Positions 27,184 through 35,088 of a stretch of DNA of 64,000 nt are shown here, piece by piece. Origin of the DNA: Pseudoselenomonas ruminantium. Its GTDB lineage: Bacteria > Bacillota > Negativicutes > Selenomonadales > Selenomonadaceae. Within the stretch, counting starts at the first letter, position 1, and every line of letters starts with the position of its first letter. Both the position numbers and the translations under genes were made by a program. The stretch is taken from contig CACZHK010000002.1 of the NCBI GenBank assembly GCA_902780915.1, positions 62,001 through 126,000 of the forward strand. The letters are read 5' to 3'. The notes beneath the pieces are model-generated. The model did not search any database, was not told where the DNA came from, and was given only the letters and a program-made list of their open reading frames with translations.

Positions 27184-28005
27184 ATGGATACGAAATCGCA
27201 GTCCCGTGTGCTGATCGTGGATGATATGCGTGTTAACCGCATGATACTTTCTTCGCTCCTGGTCTCGAACGGAGTGGCTGCAGACCTGGCGGAGAGCGGG
27301 AAAGAATGCCTTGAGCTTTGCCGTAAAAACAATTATGATCTGATCCTGCTTGACCATCGGATGCCGGGAATTGACGGGGTGGACACTTTTGTGCAGCTCA
27401 AAGAGATTTTCAAGGAGCAGGGGCGCGATGTGCCGGTAGTCTGTCATACTGTAGATGCCTCAAAGGATAATATCAACCTTTACAAGGCGGCGGGGTTTGC
27501 TGACGTGCTGATCAAGCCAATCAAGCCTCAGCGTATCTCGGAAGTGCTGCTGCAGTATCTCCCCAAGGTCAGGGCGCAAGAAGAGCAAAGACGCGAAGAT
27601 GAGAATACCCGCTTGAAAGGGGAGGTTGAAAAACTCCCGGAGTGGCTCTCTGGGGTGCCGGAATTGGATATTTCCCTTGGCATGGAGTATTGCGAGACAA
27701 CAGATGATTATATGGAAGTGCTGTCTGTTTTCGCAGCGTCTGCCAACGACAAGGCAGATGAAATTGAGCAGCTGCTCAAGGACGAGGACTACAAGCATTT
27801 CACGCTCAAAGTCCACTCGTTGAAAACTGTGACTAAGCTTGTCGGCGCACTCAACCTTTCGGCCCTTGCTGTCGAACTTGAGGCTGCAGGAAAGAACGGC
27901 GATATTGAAACCATAAAGGAGAAAACACCGAAGTTTCTTGAGTCATATCGGGCGCTTGCCGAGCATCTTGCATTGCTTGCTGATGATGAGGAGGACGACA
28001 CATGA
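27184..28005 (+). CDS. receiver-HPt phosphotransfer protein
   Basis: 273 residues. The receiver domain has the acidic pair in VLIVDDMRVNRM and the phospho-acceptor Asp57 in LILLDHRMPGIDG. The C-terminal HPt domain has His211 (FTLKVHSLKTVTKLVGA). No DNA-binding or enzymatic output is present, so it probably relays phosphate between the hybrid kinase upstream and the protein encoded next. The start ATG 27184 follows GGAAGGAAGG; an in-frame TTG at 27124 overlapping the kinase stop is less likely. It ends in an ATGA overlap with the next gene. Confidence 0.85.
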   Translation: MDTKSQSRVLIVDDMRVNRMILSSLLVSNGVAADLAESGKECLELCRKNNYDLILLDHRMPGIDGVDTFVQLKEIFKEQGRDVPVVCHTVDASKDNINLYKAAGFADVLIKPIKPQRISEVLLQYLPKVRAQEEQRREDENTRLKGEVEKLPEWLSGVPELDISLGMEYCETTDDYMEVLSVFAASANDKADEIEQLLKDEDYKHFTLKVHSLKTVTKLVGALNLSALAVELEAAGKNGDIETIKEKTPKFLESYRALAEHLALLADDEEDDT

Positions 28006-28793
28006 TCAGTGAAGGACGAAGTATCGTTTATATCGGGCCGGAGAAGCATGTTGTGACACAGGCAGTTGAAAATCGTCTGCCGGAGGTAGGCCTCAAAGTC
28101 ATCTCGCTGCCTCCGGACATAGACGAAATCAACAGGCATCGTGACAGTGCTGATATTTTTCTTTGCTACGCTGACTGCAGCAGCCCGAAAACGGAAGCCG
28201 TCATGCACTATCTGTCCGATCTCTGCAGTGACGAGCATCGGTCCATGTGCTTGATCGTCGATAATGCAGCCCATGAGCAGGTCATGAAGATGAAAAGTGC
28301 GCAGCGGGCGACGCACATCTATACGCGCCCCCTCAACATGACTGACATAGTCGATGACCTGACGGAGCTTTCAAAAACATACGAAGAATTCCGCAGGACG
28401 AAGACGCTTTTGGTTGTGGATGACGACGAAGATTTCTTTATGATAATGAAGCATTGGCTGAAAAAGGACTATAACATCGTCGGTGTACATTCCGGAATCG
28501 ATGCCGTCAGGTATCTTAAGAATAACACGCCGCCTGATTTGATTTTGCTGGACTACGAAATGCCCGATCTCGATGGCTACGATGTAATGAGATTGCTTCA
28601 CGGGACACCGCAGACCTCGGAAATTCCGATTATTTTTCTTACGGGTGTCGATGATCGTGCCAGCGTCATGCGCGTAGTTAATCTGAAGCCGGACGGATAT
28701 CTGCTGAAATCCATGCGGAAGTCGGAACTTCTTGATGCTCTGAACCGCTTTTTTGTCATGAAAATCTTGCATTGCAGTATGCCGCAAAAATGA
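28002..28793 (+). CDS. response regulator with degenerate N-terminal and active C-terminal receivers
   Basis: 263 residues. Residues 1-125 resemble a receiver that has lost its acidic pocket and retains only the overall fold and an IYTRPLNMTDI end. Residues 130-255 form a normal receiver (TLLVVDDDEDFFMIMKHWLK) with Asp184 in LILLDYEMPDLDGYDVM and a Thr in IIFLTGVDD. No output domain follows. This C-terminal receiver closely resembles receiver 2 of the hybrid kinase, which suggests duplication. It is translationally coupled to the receiver-HPt gene. Its target is presumably a protein partner outside this operon. Confidence 0.82.
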   Translation: MISEGRSIVYIGPEKHVVTQAVENRLPEVGLKVISLPPDIDEINRHRDSADIFLCYADCSSPKTEAVMHYLSDLCSDEHRSMCLIVDNAAHEQVMKMKSAQRATHIYTRPLNMTDIVDDLTELSKTYEEFRRTKTLLVVDDDEDFFMIMKHWLKKDYNIVGVHSGIDAVRYLKNNTPPDLILLDYEMPDLDGYDVMRLLHGTPQTSEIPIIFLTGVDDRASVMRVVNLKPDGYLLKSMRKSELLDALNRFFVMKILHCSMPQK

Positions 28794-28798
28794 ATGTC

Positions 28799-28823
28799 AG
28801 GCTTCCTTCGGGGAGCCTGTTTG
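28799..28823 (+). terminator. terminator of the phosphorelay operon
   Basis: AGGCTTCC-TTCG-GGGAGCCT hairpin with a stable TTCG loop, followed by GTTTGT. The T-tract is short, so efficiency may be moderate. Confidence 0.65.
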
Positions 28824-28887
28824 TACGTCAGGCGGTTCTGGCAGCATTTTCGGATGAGTTTGGTCTGTCAGATGATATGCCCAGCGT

Positions 28888-29455
28888 ATGGGGGCCGCGT
28901 TTGGTTCACTAGAAAGAAAGGTGAATCGCCGGGCCCTGCCGGTGCCTGAGCTGATGAGCGCTGAACTGGAGGCGGACAGCCATCCGGCCAACATCCTGGA
29001 AGAAAAGCTGAGGCAGCTGGTGGGCGAGATCATCGGCCGTGATGACGTGCCTGCAGGCCTTCCTTTGGAACTCTTAGGGGTGATCAGCATTGGTTTCATC
29101 CGTCTTTCGGCTCTTATCTACAAGCAGTATGGCATCAGCATTCCCGCCAAGAAGTTCAAGGGCATCAGTCTGCTGGGGGTAGAAAATGAGATCCTGCGGG
29201 AATGGATGGCCCCCAAAAAGTCCGCAAGGGTCTCGGCGGTTCCTGGGAGCGAGGCCTGGACTTCTTATCCCCTAAGCGCGACGCAAATGGGCGTGTACAT
29301 GGAGTGCATGAAGAACCCGGAAAGCGTCGTCAGTGGAATAGGGGGGGCAGTTTTCCGAAGCTGGCAAGGGCTGAAAGTGCTGTGAGGGGATTGAGTTCCA
29401 TGGCGGAGCAAGGGAAAATCAAGTTCTCAGGAAGAGAGTGCATCAAGAATTTCTG
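28888..29455 (+). pseudogene. remnant of a non-ribosomal peptide synthetase
   Basis: The frame reads VNRRALPVPE, the A10 motif that ends an adenylation domain. A carrier domain follows (LEEKLRQLVGEIIGRDDVPA, ELLGVISIGFIRLSALIYK) in which the usual LGGDSI has become LGVISI. Next comes the opening of a condensation domain (SYPLSATQMGVYMECMKNPE). The frame then breaks near a G7 run at 29341-29347 and continues weakly in the next frame (SFPKLARAESAVRG). Nothing of the rest of the synthetase is present, and no biosynthetic genes lie nearby. It is a deletion remnant of a once larger gene. Confidence 0.75.
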
Positions 29456-29638
29456 AGGCGGTTATGAATTTTGAAGCAGAACGGATTCATGGTATAGGCA
29501 GGAAAATCCAAGTTGCAAGCGAATATCAGAAAGTGGTGTACTGGAGTTGGCTTTTCGGTATGACCGTGAAAAGAGTGTCTGCCAGATGGTTGTTTGCCCC
29601 CAAACAATCCGTGACAGAAGCAAGAATGTGAGGTTTAT

Positions 29639-30400
29639 ATGAAAGCGATGTATTTGGACTGCTTTGCAGGAATCAGCGGCAATATGATGCTGGGAGCCTT
29701 CCTGCAGGCAGGTGTCCCGATAGAATATTTGCAGGCAGAACTGGACAAAGTGCCTCTTCCTGATGCTTACGAGTTACGGGTGAGCCAGGTAAGCAAAAAC
29801 GGTATTTCTGCCCTCTATGTGGAAGTATGTATGGAAGAACATCACCACGAAGAAAATCATGGAGGACATCACCATCATCACCGTGCCTGGGCAGACCTCC
29901 GCAAAATGATTGATGAATCATCCCTGTCGGAAGCCGTGAAAAAGCAGAGCACGGCTATTTTTGAGAACTTGGCTGTTGCCGAGGGGAAAATCCACAATCG
30001 TCCCACGGATGAGGTAACCTTCCATGAAGTCGGGGCAGTGGATTCCATCGTGGATATTGTGGGAACTGCCATTTGCCTTGATTATCTTTCCATCGAAAAA
30101 GTCATGGTCTCCCGTATCAATACGGGAAGCGGTTTTGTAAATTGCGCCCACGGCCTCATACCAATTCCCGCACCTGCAACGGCGGAGCTTTTGCGTGGAT
30201 TCTCTACTTATCATCAGGGCGCGGAAAAGGAACTCACGACACCCACAGGCGCAGCTCTTGTGCATACTTTGGCAACTTATGAGGAAAATATGCCCAAGGA
30301 TTTCCTCGTGGAACGTATTGCTTACGGCGCAGGATCTTGGGATTTAATTATTCCCAATGTGCTAAGAGTATATTTGGGCGAAATCTCTCCTGGCATCTGA
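29639..30400 (+). CDS. larC: LarC1-type nickel-pincer cofactor protein (N-terminal part of LarC)
   Basis: 253 residues. MYLDCFAGISGNMMLGAFLQ and the HVEG-type region (DEVTFHEVGAVDSIVDIVGT, INTGSGFVNCAHGLIPIPAP, TTPTGAALVHTL) are typical of LarC. A His-rich metal-binding segment (EEHHHEENHGGHHHHHR) lies near residues 65-82. LarC inserts nickel into the pincer cofactor of lactate racemase-like enzymes. Full LarC has about 400 residues; here the frame ends after NVLRVYLGEISPGI, near the point where LarC1 and LarC2 are split by a frameshift in some species. I found no LarC2-like sequence downstream and no larA, larB or larE nearby. Confidence 0.8.
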   Translation: MKAMYLDCFAGISGNMMLGAFLQAGVPIEYLQAELDKVPLPDAYELRVSQVSKNGISALYVEVCMEEHHHEENHGGHHHHHRAWADLRKMIDESSLSEAVKKQSTAIFENLAVAEGKIHNRPTDEVTFHEVGAVDSIVDIVGTAICLDYLSIEKVMVSRINTGSGFVNCAHGLIPIPAPATAELLRGFSTYHQGAEKELTTPTGAALVHTLATYEENMPKDFLVERIAYGAGSWDLIIPNVLRVYLGEISPGI

Positions 30401-30570
30401 CCACGTCTCGAACAATTGCTTCTGTGTCGTCAGGGCAGCAGGAAAGCAGCAGGAAAAAATCGATAAGCAAGAAAAGGAAGTGATCACCGCTGAATATAAT
30501 ACGGGAAGAATTAAAAAAAGAAGCAGTTTCTCATCTGATCCCAAAAAAACTGATAAAAATCACGACAAAC

Positions 30571-30894
30571 GTGGTTTCCCCTGCATGGCTGGAAAGGTTC
30601 TCGTCATTTTCTGACGGGACATACGCCCTGTCAGGAAAGAAAGTGTACCACGAACGGGGCTTTCAGGTTTCCTTCCACGAAATCGGACAGGAATATACGG
30701 AGAGCGAATATCAGGCTCTGACGGAATACTTGCAGGACATCACCGGTGCATCGCCAGAAATCGGGGTATTCCATGGTGGTGTTCCGCACGTATCTTTCTG
30801 CGTCCAGACGGAAGAGATGGCACAGATGATATGCCGTATGTTCGGGCAAGTAGCATACTGGGACTGGACATCCCGGAAAGCCCGGCGCGTATAA
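30571..30894 (+). CDS. hypothetical protein, possibly a gene fragment
   Basis: The frame is open from a stop at 30481. A start codon with a proper ribosome-binding site is not obvious; GTG 30571 is the first usable one. The product (YALSGKKVYHERGFQVSFHE, then FHGGVPHVSFCVQTEEMAQM) looks like a folded alpha-beta domain but was not recognised. It may be the 3' end of a gene whose front was lost, since upstream codons also look protein-like (REELKKEAVSHLIPKK). Confidence 0.4.
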   Translation: MVSPAWLERFSSFSDGTYALSGKKVYHERGFQVSFHEIGQEYTESEYQALTEYLQDITGASPEIGVFHGGVPHVSFCVQTEEMAQMICRMFGQVAYWDWTSRKARRV

Positions 30895-30974
30895 TTAAAC
30901 GAGGAAAATTTTGGTAAAATGCTACCAAAGGGTAATTTTTAGGAAAATGTTGTGTATTTTAGGGAGTGATTGCG

Positions 30975-31592
30975 ATGAAAGTCATGATGGTCAATGGTTC
31001 TCCTCATCCCCAGGGCAATACGGCAATGGCCTTGCAGGAGATGAAGCAGGTCTTTGAGGGAAATGGTGTAGAGGTCGAAATGGTTCAGGTGGGCAATAGG
31101 GCTGTTCGTGGCTGCATAGGCTGCCGGGCCTGCGCTCAGAAGGGGAAATGTGTCTTTGATGATATCGTCAATGAAACCGCGCCCCTGTTTGCCGAGTGTG
31201 ATGGCCTGGTGGTGGGCAGCCCGGTCTACTATGCTTCGGCCAATGCTACCTTGGTGGCTTACTTGACCCGCCTGTTCTTCAGCACCAGCTTTGACAAGAC
31301 CATGAAGGTGGGGGCAAGTGTAGTGGTGGCCCGCCGTGGTGGCTTGTCGGCAACTTTTGATGAACTCAATAAGTTCTTCACCATCTCGGGCATGCCCATT
31401 GCAGCCAGCCAGTACTGGAACAGCGTCCATGGGGGTGCGCCGGGCGAGGCTGCACAGGATGCCGAGGGCCTGCAGACCATGCGGACGCTGGCGCGCAATA
31501 TGACCTTCCTGATGAAGAGCATCCAGCTGGGCAAGGAGCAGTTTGGCCTGCCGGAAAAAGAGCCGCGGCAAGCCACCAACTTTATTCGCTGA
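30975..31592 (+). CDS. NADPH-dependent FMN reductase / iron-sulfur flavoprotein
   Basis: 205 residues with a flavodoxin-like fold: VMMVNGSPHPQGNTAMALQE binds the FMN phosphate, and GLVVGSPVYYASANATLVAY lines the flavin. The compact Cys cluster RGCIGCRACAQKGKC matches the site that holds an iron-sulfur cluster in iron-sulfur flavoproteins. It likely reduces flavin or quinone-like compounds in the cytoplasm. ATG 30975 lies eight bases after AGGGAG, so the in-frame GTG at 30966 was rejected. It is a single-gene unit closed by a terminator, and is not under the TetR or MerR-type promoters nearby. Confidence 0.87.
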   Translation: MKVMMVNGSPHPQGNTAMALQEMKQVFEGNGVEVEMVQVGNRAVRGCIGCRACAQKGKCVFDDIVNETAPLFAECDGLVVGSPVYYASANATLVAYLTRLFFSTSFDKTMKVGASVVVARRGGLSATFDELNKFFTISGMPIAASQYWNSVHGGAPGEAAQDAEGLQTMRTLARNMTFLMKSIQLGKEQFGLPEKEPRQATNFIR

Positions 31593-31637
31593 TTGGTGGC
31601 GAGGTTTCTGCTGCTGCCTTGTGCAACAGAAGCGAGA

Positions 31638-31670
31638 AAAAATGACCGTTATGTTGACGGTCATTTTTTT
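31638..31670 (+). terminator. rho-independent terminator after the FMN reductase gene
   Basis: AAAATGACCGT / ACGGTCATTTT inverted repeat ending in seven Ts. The stem resembles the one at 17520-17552. Confidence 0.85.
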
Positions 31671-31680
31671 ACGAATAATA

Positions 31681-31737
31681 TTGACATTGTGTCATTATAA
31701 ACATATAATAGTAAGCAAGAAAGATTACATGGTGTCA
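31681..31737 (+). promoter_or_regulatory. consensus promoter with paired TetR-type operators
   Basis: TTGACA 31681-31686, 17-base spacer, TATAAT 31704-31709. Operator 1, TGACA-TTG-TGTCA, at 31682-31694 covers the -35 box. Operator 2, TTACA-TGG-TGTCA, at 31725-31737 lies downstream of the start of transcription. Both match the pair in front of the TetR gene. The gene it drives is now broken. Confidence 0.8.
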
Positions 31738-31759
31738 TTTATTTACAGGAGTGGTGTGT

Positions 31760-32123
31760 GTGAATAGACGAGAGTTTTTGAAAGTCACCACTGCGGGCGC
31801 TATAACCTTGTTTTTGTCAGGTTGCGGTCTGTCAGCCTTGACCGAGGGTGAGGCCAAGAAAAATGTGGTGCCGGAAAATCATTGTGGACAGATTCTATTC
31901 CCGCACGGGGAAATTGCATGGCAAGAAATCCATCATGATGGCTACGGCTTACAACAGTGCTGACTGGACGATGGAGGCACTGGTCAATCACTATGAAACG
32001 CTGGTACGCTACATGGAGTGGCAGGATGTGGGCCAGGTGATGGCTACCGGCTGCGGGGCACGTTCCTTGGTGGAGAAATCTTCCTTTGCCGATATGGCGT
32101 ATAAAATTGGGGCTGCGTTATAA
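31760..32123 (+). pseudogene. Tat-signal FMN reductase, collapsed by internal deletion
   Basis: From GTG 31760, preceded by AGGA, the frame starts NRREFLKVTTAGAITLFLSG then CGLSAL, which is a Tat motif plus lipobox. About 35 codons later it loses sense. The overlapping frame reads KLHGKKSIMMATAYNSADWT and EWQDVGQVMATGCGARSL, typical of the C-terminal third of flavodoxin-fold NAD(P)H oxidoreductases. The central FMN-binding part is missing and the two ends are out of frame. The gene keeps a perfect TetR-type promoter, so it was once part of that regulon. Confidence 0.75.
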
Positions 32124-32127
32124 ACCT

Positions 32128-32202
32128 GGCAGGGGATTGGTGGTTGATGAAACATATCCCTGCGACAGAAACGGGCAATCAGCGGACGAAATATCTGCGC
32201 TC
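32128..32202 (+). pseudogene. remnant of a DUF4405-type membrane protein gene
   Basis: This stretch resembles 34926-35000, inside the intact DUF4405 gene: both contain TTGATGAAACATATC-like and GCGACAGA...CAATCAGC blocks. It is followed, after a deletion, by the same AAAATTTTGCTTGACTTGAA sequence that follows the intact gene at 35079. It is the middle of a second, decayed copy of the same gene order. Confidence 0.6.
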
Positions 32203-32215
32203 TCGAAAATTTTGC

Positions 32216-32246
32216 TTGACTTGAAGTGAACTTTAAGTGCTAGAGT
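32216..32246 (+). promoter_or_regulatory. MerR-type promoter of the decarboxylase-cupin gene
   Basis: TTGACT 32216-32221 and TAGAGT 32241-32246, spacer 19 bases, with palindrome CTTGAAGTGAACTTTAAG at 32220-32237. It is nearly identical to 35089-35119. The long spacer with central dyad is characteristic of MerR-family activation. Confidence 0.8.
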
Positions 32247-32286
32247 GGCAGTCAGAGGGGGAAAGGAGCAGGAAAAGGAGACCTGG

Positions 32287-33174
32287 ATGAAGGAAAAAAT
32301 CATTGCGGCAGGACTGGCAGCCGCAACTTTTATGACAGTGAATTTATTTACCGTGGAGGCAGTAGCAATGGGAGATATGAATAAACGTGCAGCAGTGAAG
32401 GTAACACAGACGGCAGGACGGCAGCAGCTCGGTGAGTTTGCCCCGGATTTTGCCCGTTATAATGACGATATCCTCTTTGGCGAGGTCTGGTCGAAGAACG
32501 ATGTTTTGTCCTTGCATGACCGCAGCATTGTGACGGTATAGGCGCTTGTAGCCAGCGGGATGGTGGACAGCTCCCTGAAATATCATTTGCAGTCGGCCAA
32601 GAAGAATGGCGTCGCCAAAGCAGAGATGGCTGAAGTCATTACCCAGCTGGGATTCTATGCCGGCTGGCCCAAGGCCTGGGCGGCCTTCAATCTGGCGAAA
32701 GAGGTTTATAACGAGCCGGCAGCTGAGAATGCGAAAACGAATGGAAATGCTGGTATGGATCTGGCAGCCATCCAGGAAACCAGCATGTTCCCAGTGGGCG
32801 GTGAAAATGTCAACTATGCCCAGTATTTTGACGGCAAGAGCTATCTCAATATGATTTCCACCGAGCAGGTGGTCATCGGCAATGTGACCTTTGAGCCGGG
32901 CTGCCGCAACCATTGGCATATCCATCATGCTGACAAGGGCGGCGGGCAGATGCTTCTGGTCACCGCCGGACGTGGCTGGTATCAGGAGTGGGGCAAGCCG
33001 GCGCAGGAGCTGAAGGCCGGCGATGTGGTGCATATTCCTGCCAATGTGAAGCATTGGCATGGCGCGGCCAAGGATTCCGCCTTCCAGCATCTGGCCATAG
33101 AAGTTCCGGGAGAGAATGCCTCTAGCGAATGGTGCGAACCGGTAGAGGAAAAAGAGTACAATAAGTTGCCGTAA
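32287..33174 (+). pseudogene. exported carboxymuconolactone decarboxylase-cupin fusion with an in-frame TAG
   Basis: ATG 32287 follows AAAAGGAG. A signal peptide (KEKIIAAGLAAATFMTVNLF, ending VEAVA) leads into a carboxymuconolactone decarboxylase domain (WSKNDVLSLHDRSIVTV). There a TAG at 32539-32541 stops the frame. The same frame then continues without shift (ALVASGMVDSSLKYHLQSAK) and into a cupin with metal-ligand histidines (FEPGCRNHWHIHHADKGGGQ, VVHIPANVKHWHG). Relatives of this fusion are uninterrupted at this point. An internal start at ATG 32560 could yield a shortened, non-exported protein. It sits behind a MerR-type promoter. Readthrough, a point mutation or a read error are all possible. 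Confidence 0.75.
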
Positions 33175-33285
33175 GAGGCAAAAGGGAGAGCTTGCTTGGG
33201 CAGGCTCTTTTTGCTTGCCAAGGGCTGTTCTCGTTTTGAGGTGTGCTCCAAGTGATGAAAATTGAAGCTGGCTTCATAAATAATA

Positions 33286-33341
33286 TTGACATAGTGTCAT
33301 TATGAATATATAATGATAACAAGAAAAGTTACGTGGTGTCA
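33286..33341 (+). promoter_or_regulatory. consensus promoter with paired TetR-type operators (aldo/keto reductase)
   Basis: TTGACA 33286-33291, 17-base spacer, TATAAT 33309-33314: a perfect sigma-70 promoter. Operator 1, TGACA-TAG-TGTCA, at 33287-33299; operator 2, TTACG-TGG-TGTCA, at 33329-33341. A perfect promoter fully covered by operators fits tight repression. Confidence 0.8.
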
Positions 33342-33369
33342 CTAAAGTGGATTTAGGAGGCGTGTGGCA

Positions 33370-34413
33370 ATGAAATATACAAGACTTGGCAAGAGTGATT
33401 TGGAAGTATCCCGCATCTGCCTGGGTTGCATGGGCTTTGGCAATGCGGCTACGGGACAGCATAGCTGGACGGTGGACGAAGCTGCCACCAGGGAGATTGT
33501 CAGGCATGCTTTGGCGCAGGGCATAAATTTTTTTGATACCGCCATTGCCTACCAGAACGGCACCAGTGAGGAGTACCTGGGCAGGGCTTTGAAAGATTTT
33601 GCTGCCAGAGACAAGGTGTATGTGGCGACCAAATTCCTGCCCCGCAGCCAGCAGGAAATCGAGGCGGGGGTCAGCGGCCAGGAGCATATCGCCAAACAGC
33701 TGGATCTGAGCCTGCAGCATCTGGGCATGGACTATGTGGACCTGTATATCTACCATATGTGGGACTACCAGACCCCTCTTTACGATATTCTTGAGGGCCT
33801 GAACCGGCAGGTGAAGGCCGGCAAAGTCCGTTATATCGGCATTGCCAACTGCTATGCCTATCAGCTGGCCAAGGCCAATGCCCTGGCAGATAAGGAGGGC
33901 TTTGCTCCCTTTGTGTCGGTGCAGAACCATTACAACCTGCTGTTCCGCGAGGAGGAGCGGGAAATGGCCAAGCTCTGCCAGGAGGACGGGATTGCCATGA
34001 CCCCCTATAGCGCCCTGGCCAGCGGGCGGCTTTCCAGAAGACCCGGGGAAACTTCCAAACGTCTGGCAGAGGACAGCTATGCCAAACTGAAATACGATGG
34101 CATGGCTGAGGCCGATGAAAAGATCATCCTGCGGGTGGCAGAACTGGCAGATAAATACGGAGTTTCCATGACGGAAATTTCCCTGGCCTGGCTCCTGACC
34201 AAGGTGACGGCGCCGGTGGCAGGAGCTACCAAGCTGCACCACATCGATGGCGCAGTCAAGGCGGCAGACCTTGAACTGACGGAGGCAGATCTTGCTTATC
34301 TGGAAGAACTCTATATCCCGCACAAGCTGGTGGGGGTAATGGCACAGAATACCAGTGGCGGCAATAAGAAGGAGCAGGTCTGGATGAAAAATGCGCCCAA
34401 GGGGATGCAGTAA
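33370..34413 (+). CDS. aldo/keto reductase
   Basis: 347 residues, TIM-barrel NAD(P)H oxidoreductase. The catalytic tetrad is visible: Asp and Tyr in INFFDTAIAYQNGTSEEYLG, Lys in YVATKF and His in DLYIYHMWDY. SRICLGCMGFG and the C-terminal APVAGATKLHHIDGAVKAAD (nucleotide-binding loop) are family features. It should reduce aldehydes or ketones in the cytoplasm. ATG 33370 lies nine bases after AGGAGG. The promoter carries two operators of the predicted TetR regulon, so induction by a reactive carbonyl is plausible. The next gene starts directly after its stop codon. Confidence 0.93.
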   Translation: MKYTRLGKSDLEVSRICLGCMGFGNAATGQHSWTVDEAATREIVRHALAQGINFFDTAIAYQNGTSEEYLGRALKDFAARDKVYVATKFLPRSQQEIEAGVSGQEHIAKQLDLSLQHLGMDYVDLYIYHMWDYQTPLYDILEGLNRQVKAGKVRYIGIANCYAYQLAKANALADKEGFAPFVSVQNHYNLLFREEEREMAKLCQEDGIAMTPYSALASGRLSRRPGETSKRLAEDSYAKLKYDGMAEADEKIILRVAELADKYGVSMTEISLAWLLTKVTAPVAGATKLHHIDGAVKAADLELTEADLAYLEELYIPHKLVGVMAQNTSGGNKKEQVWMKNAPKGMQ

Positions 34414-35079
34414 ATGAAGCGCTTAGGGGTGACGACCTGCTTGCCACTGCTGTTTGTGGCGGTGATGTGCTTCCAGTACCTTCCCAAGCTGCTGCATGAA
34501 ATCCTGGGCGTGGCCTGGCTGCTGCTTATTCTGCTGCATTTGTATCAGAATCGCAGCTGGCTGAGAAACTTGCATCAGGGCAGCTGGGGCTTTAGTCGGC
34601 TTTTGGGCACAGTCATCAATGCCTTGCTTATAGCAGGTGTGCTGGCGGTGGTTATGTCCGGCCTGGGGATTTCCAACTACCTGCTCAAAGAGGTGATGCC
34701 ACTGGCTATCCAGCGCAGCATTGCCCTGCATCAATATCATGTTTCACTGCCCTACGTCCTGCTGATTTTGTGCGGCTTGCACTGGGGCCTGCACTGGCAG
34801 GGGTGGCAAAAGCAGTGGCAGAAGAAGATAAACCTGTCGTTGTCGCCACTGGCTGGGCGGCTCTTGTCTTGGGGGGCTGTGGCTGTGGTGCTGGTCATGG
34901 GCGTGTGGGGTTCCTTTATGAACCGGGTGGGGGATCGGTTGCTGATGAAACATATCTTTGCGACAGAGGCGACCAATCAGCCAGGGGAAGTCTATGCGCT
35001 CTTGCTGGCTGGCATGCTGGGCCTTTATGTGCTGGCAGGCATCGTCATAGGCAAGGCCGCCAGATACAGGCGGCCTTAA
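34414..35079 (+). CDS. DUF4405 / cytochrome b561-like membrane protein
   Basis: 221 residues with about five membrane helices: residues 5-21, 26-42, 65-90, 110-132, 150-170 and 195-215. Histidines in helices (LLHEILGVAWLLLILLHLYQ, SIALHQYHVSLPYVLLIL, GLHWGLHW) could bind heme or pair as in b-type cytochromes. DUF4405 proteins are often encoded next to reductases and may couple them to membrane electrons. Its ATG abuts the stop of the aldo/keto reductase gene, so both are co-expressed. The substrate link is inference. Confidence 0.8.
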   Translation: MKRLGVTTCLPLLFVAVMCFQYLPKLLHEILGVAWLLLILLHLYQNRSWLRNLHQGSWGFSRLLGTVINALLIAGVLAVVMSGLGISNYLLKEVMPLAIQRSIALHQYHVSLPYVLLILCGLHWGLHWQGWQKQWQKKINLSLSPLAGRLLSWGAVAVVLVMGVWGSFMNRVGDRLLMKHIFATEATNQPGEVYALLLAGMLGLYVLAGIVIGKAARYRRP

Positions 35080-35085
35080 AAATTT
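35053..35085 (+). terminator. terminator overlapping the end of the DUF4405 gene
   Basis: AAGGCCGCC / GGCGGCCTT inverted repeat at 35053-35077, followed by AAAAATTTT. Its downstream half includes the stop codon and it runs into the next promoter. Confidence 0.6.
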
Positions 35086-35088
35086 TGC

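Noticed and set aside
2072-32541. TAG as a recoded sense codon across the genome
   Set aside because: TAG is the ordinary stop of many intact genes here, for example at 8049, 11704, 21335 and 58356.
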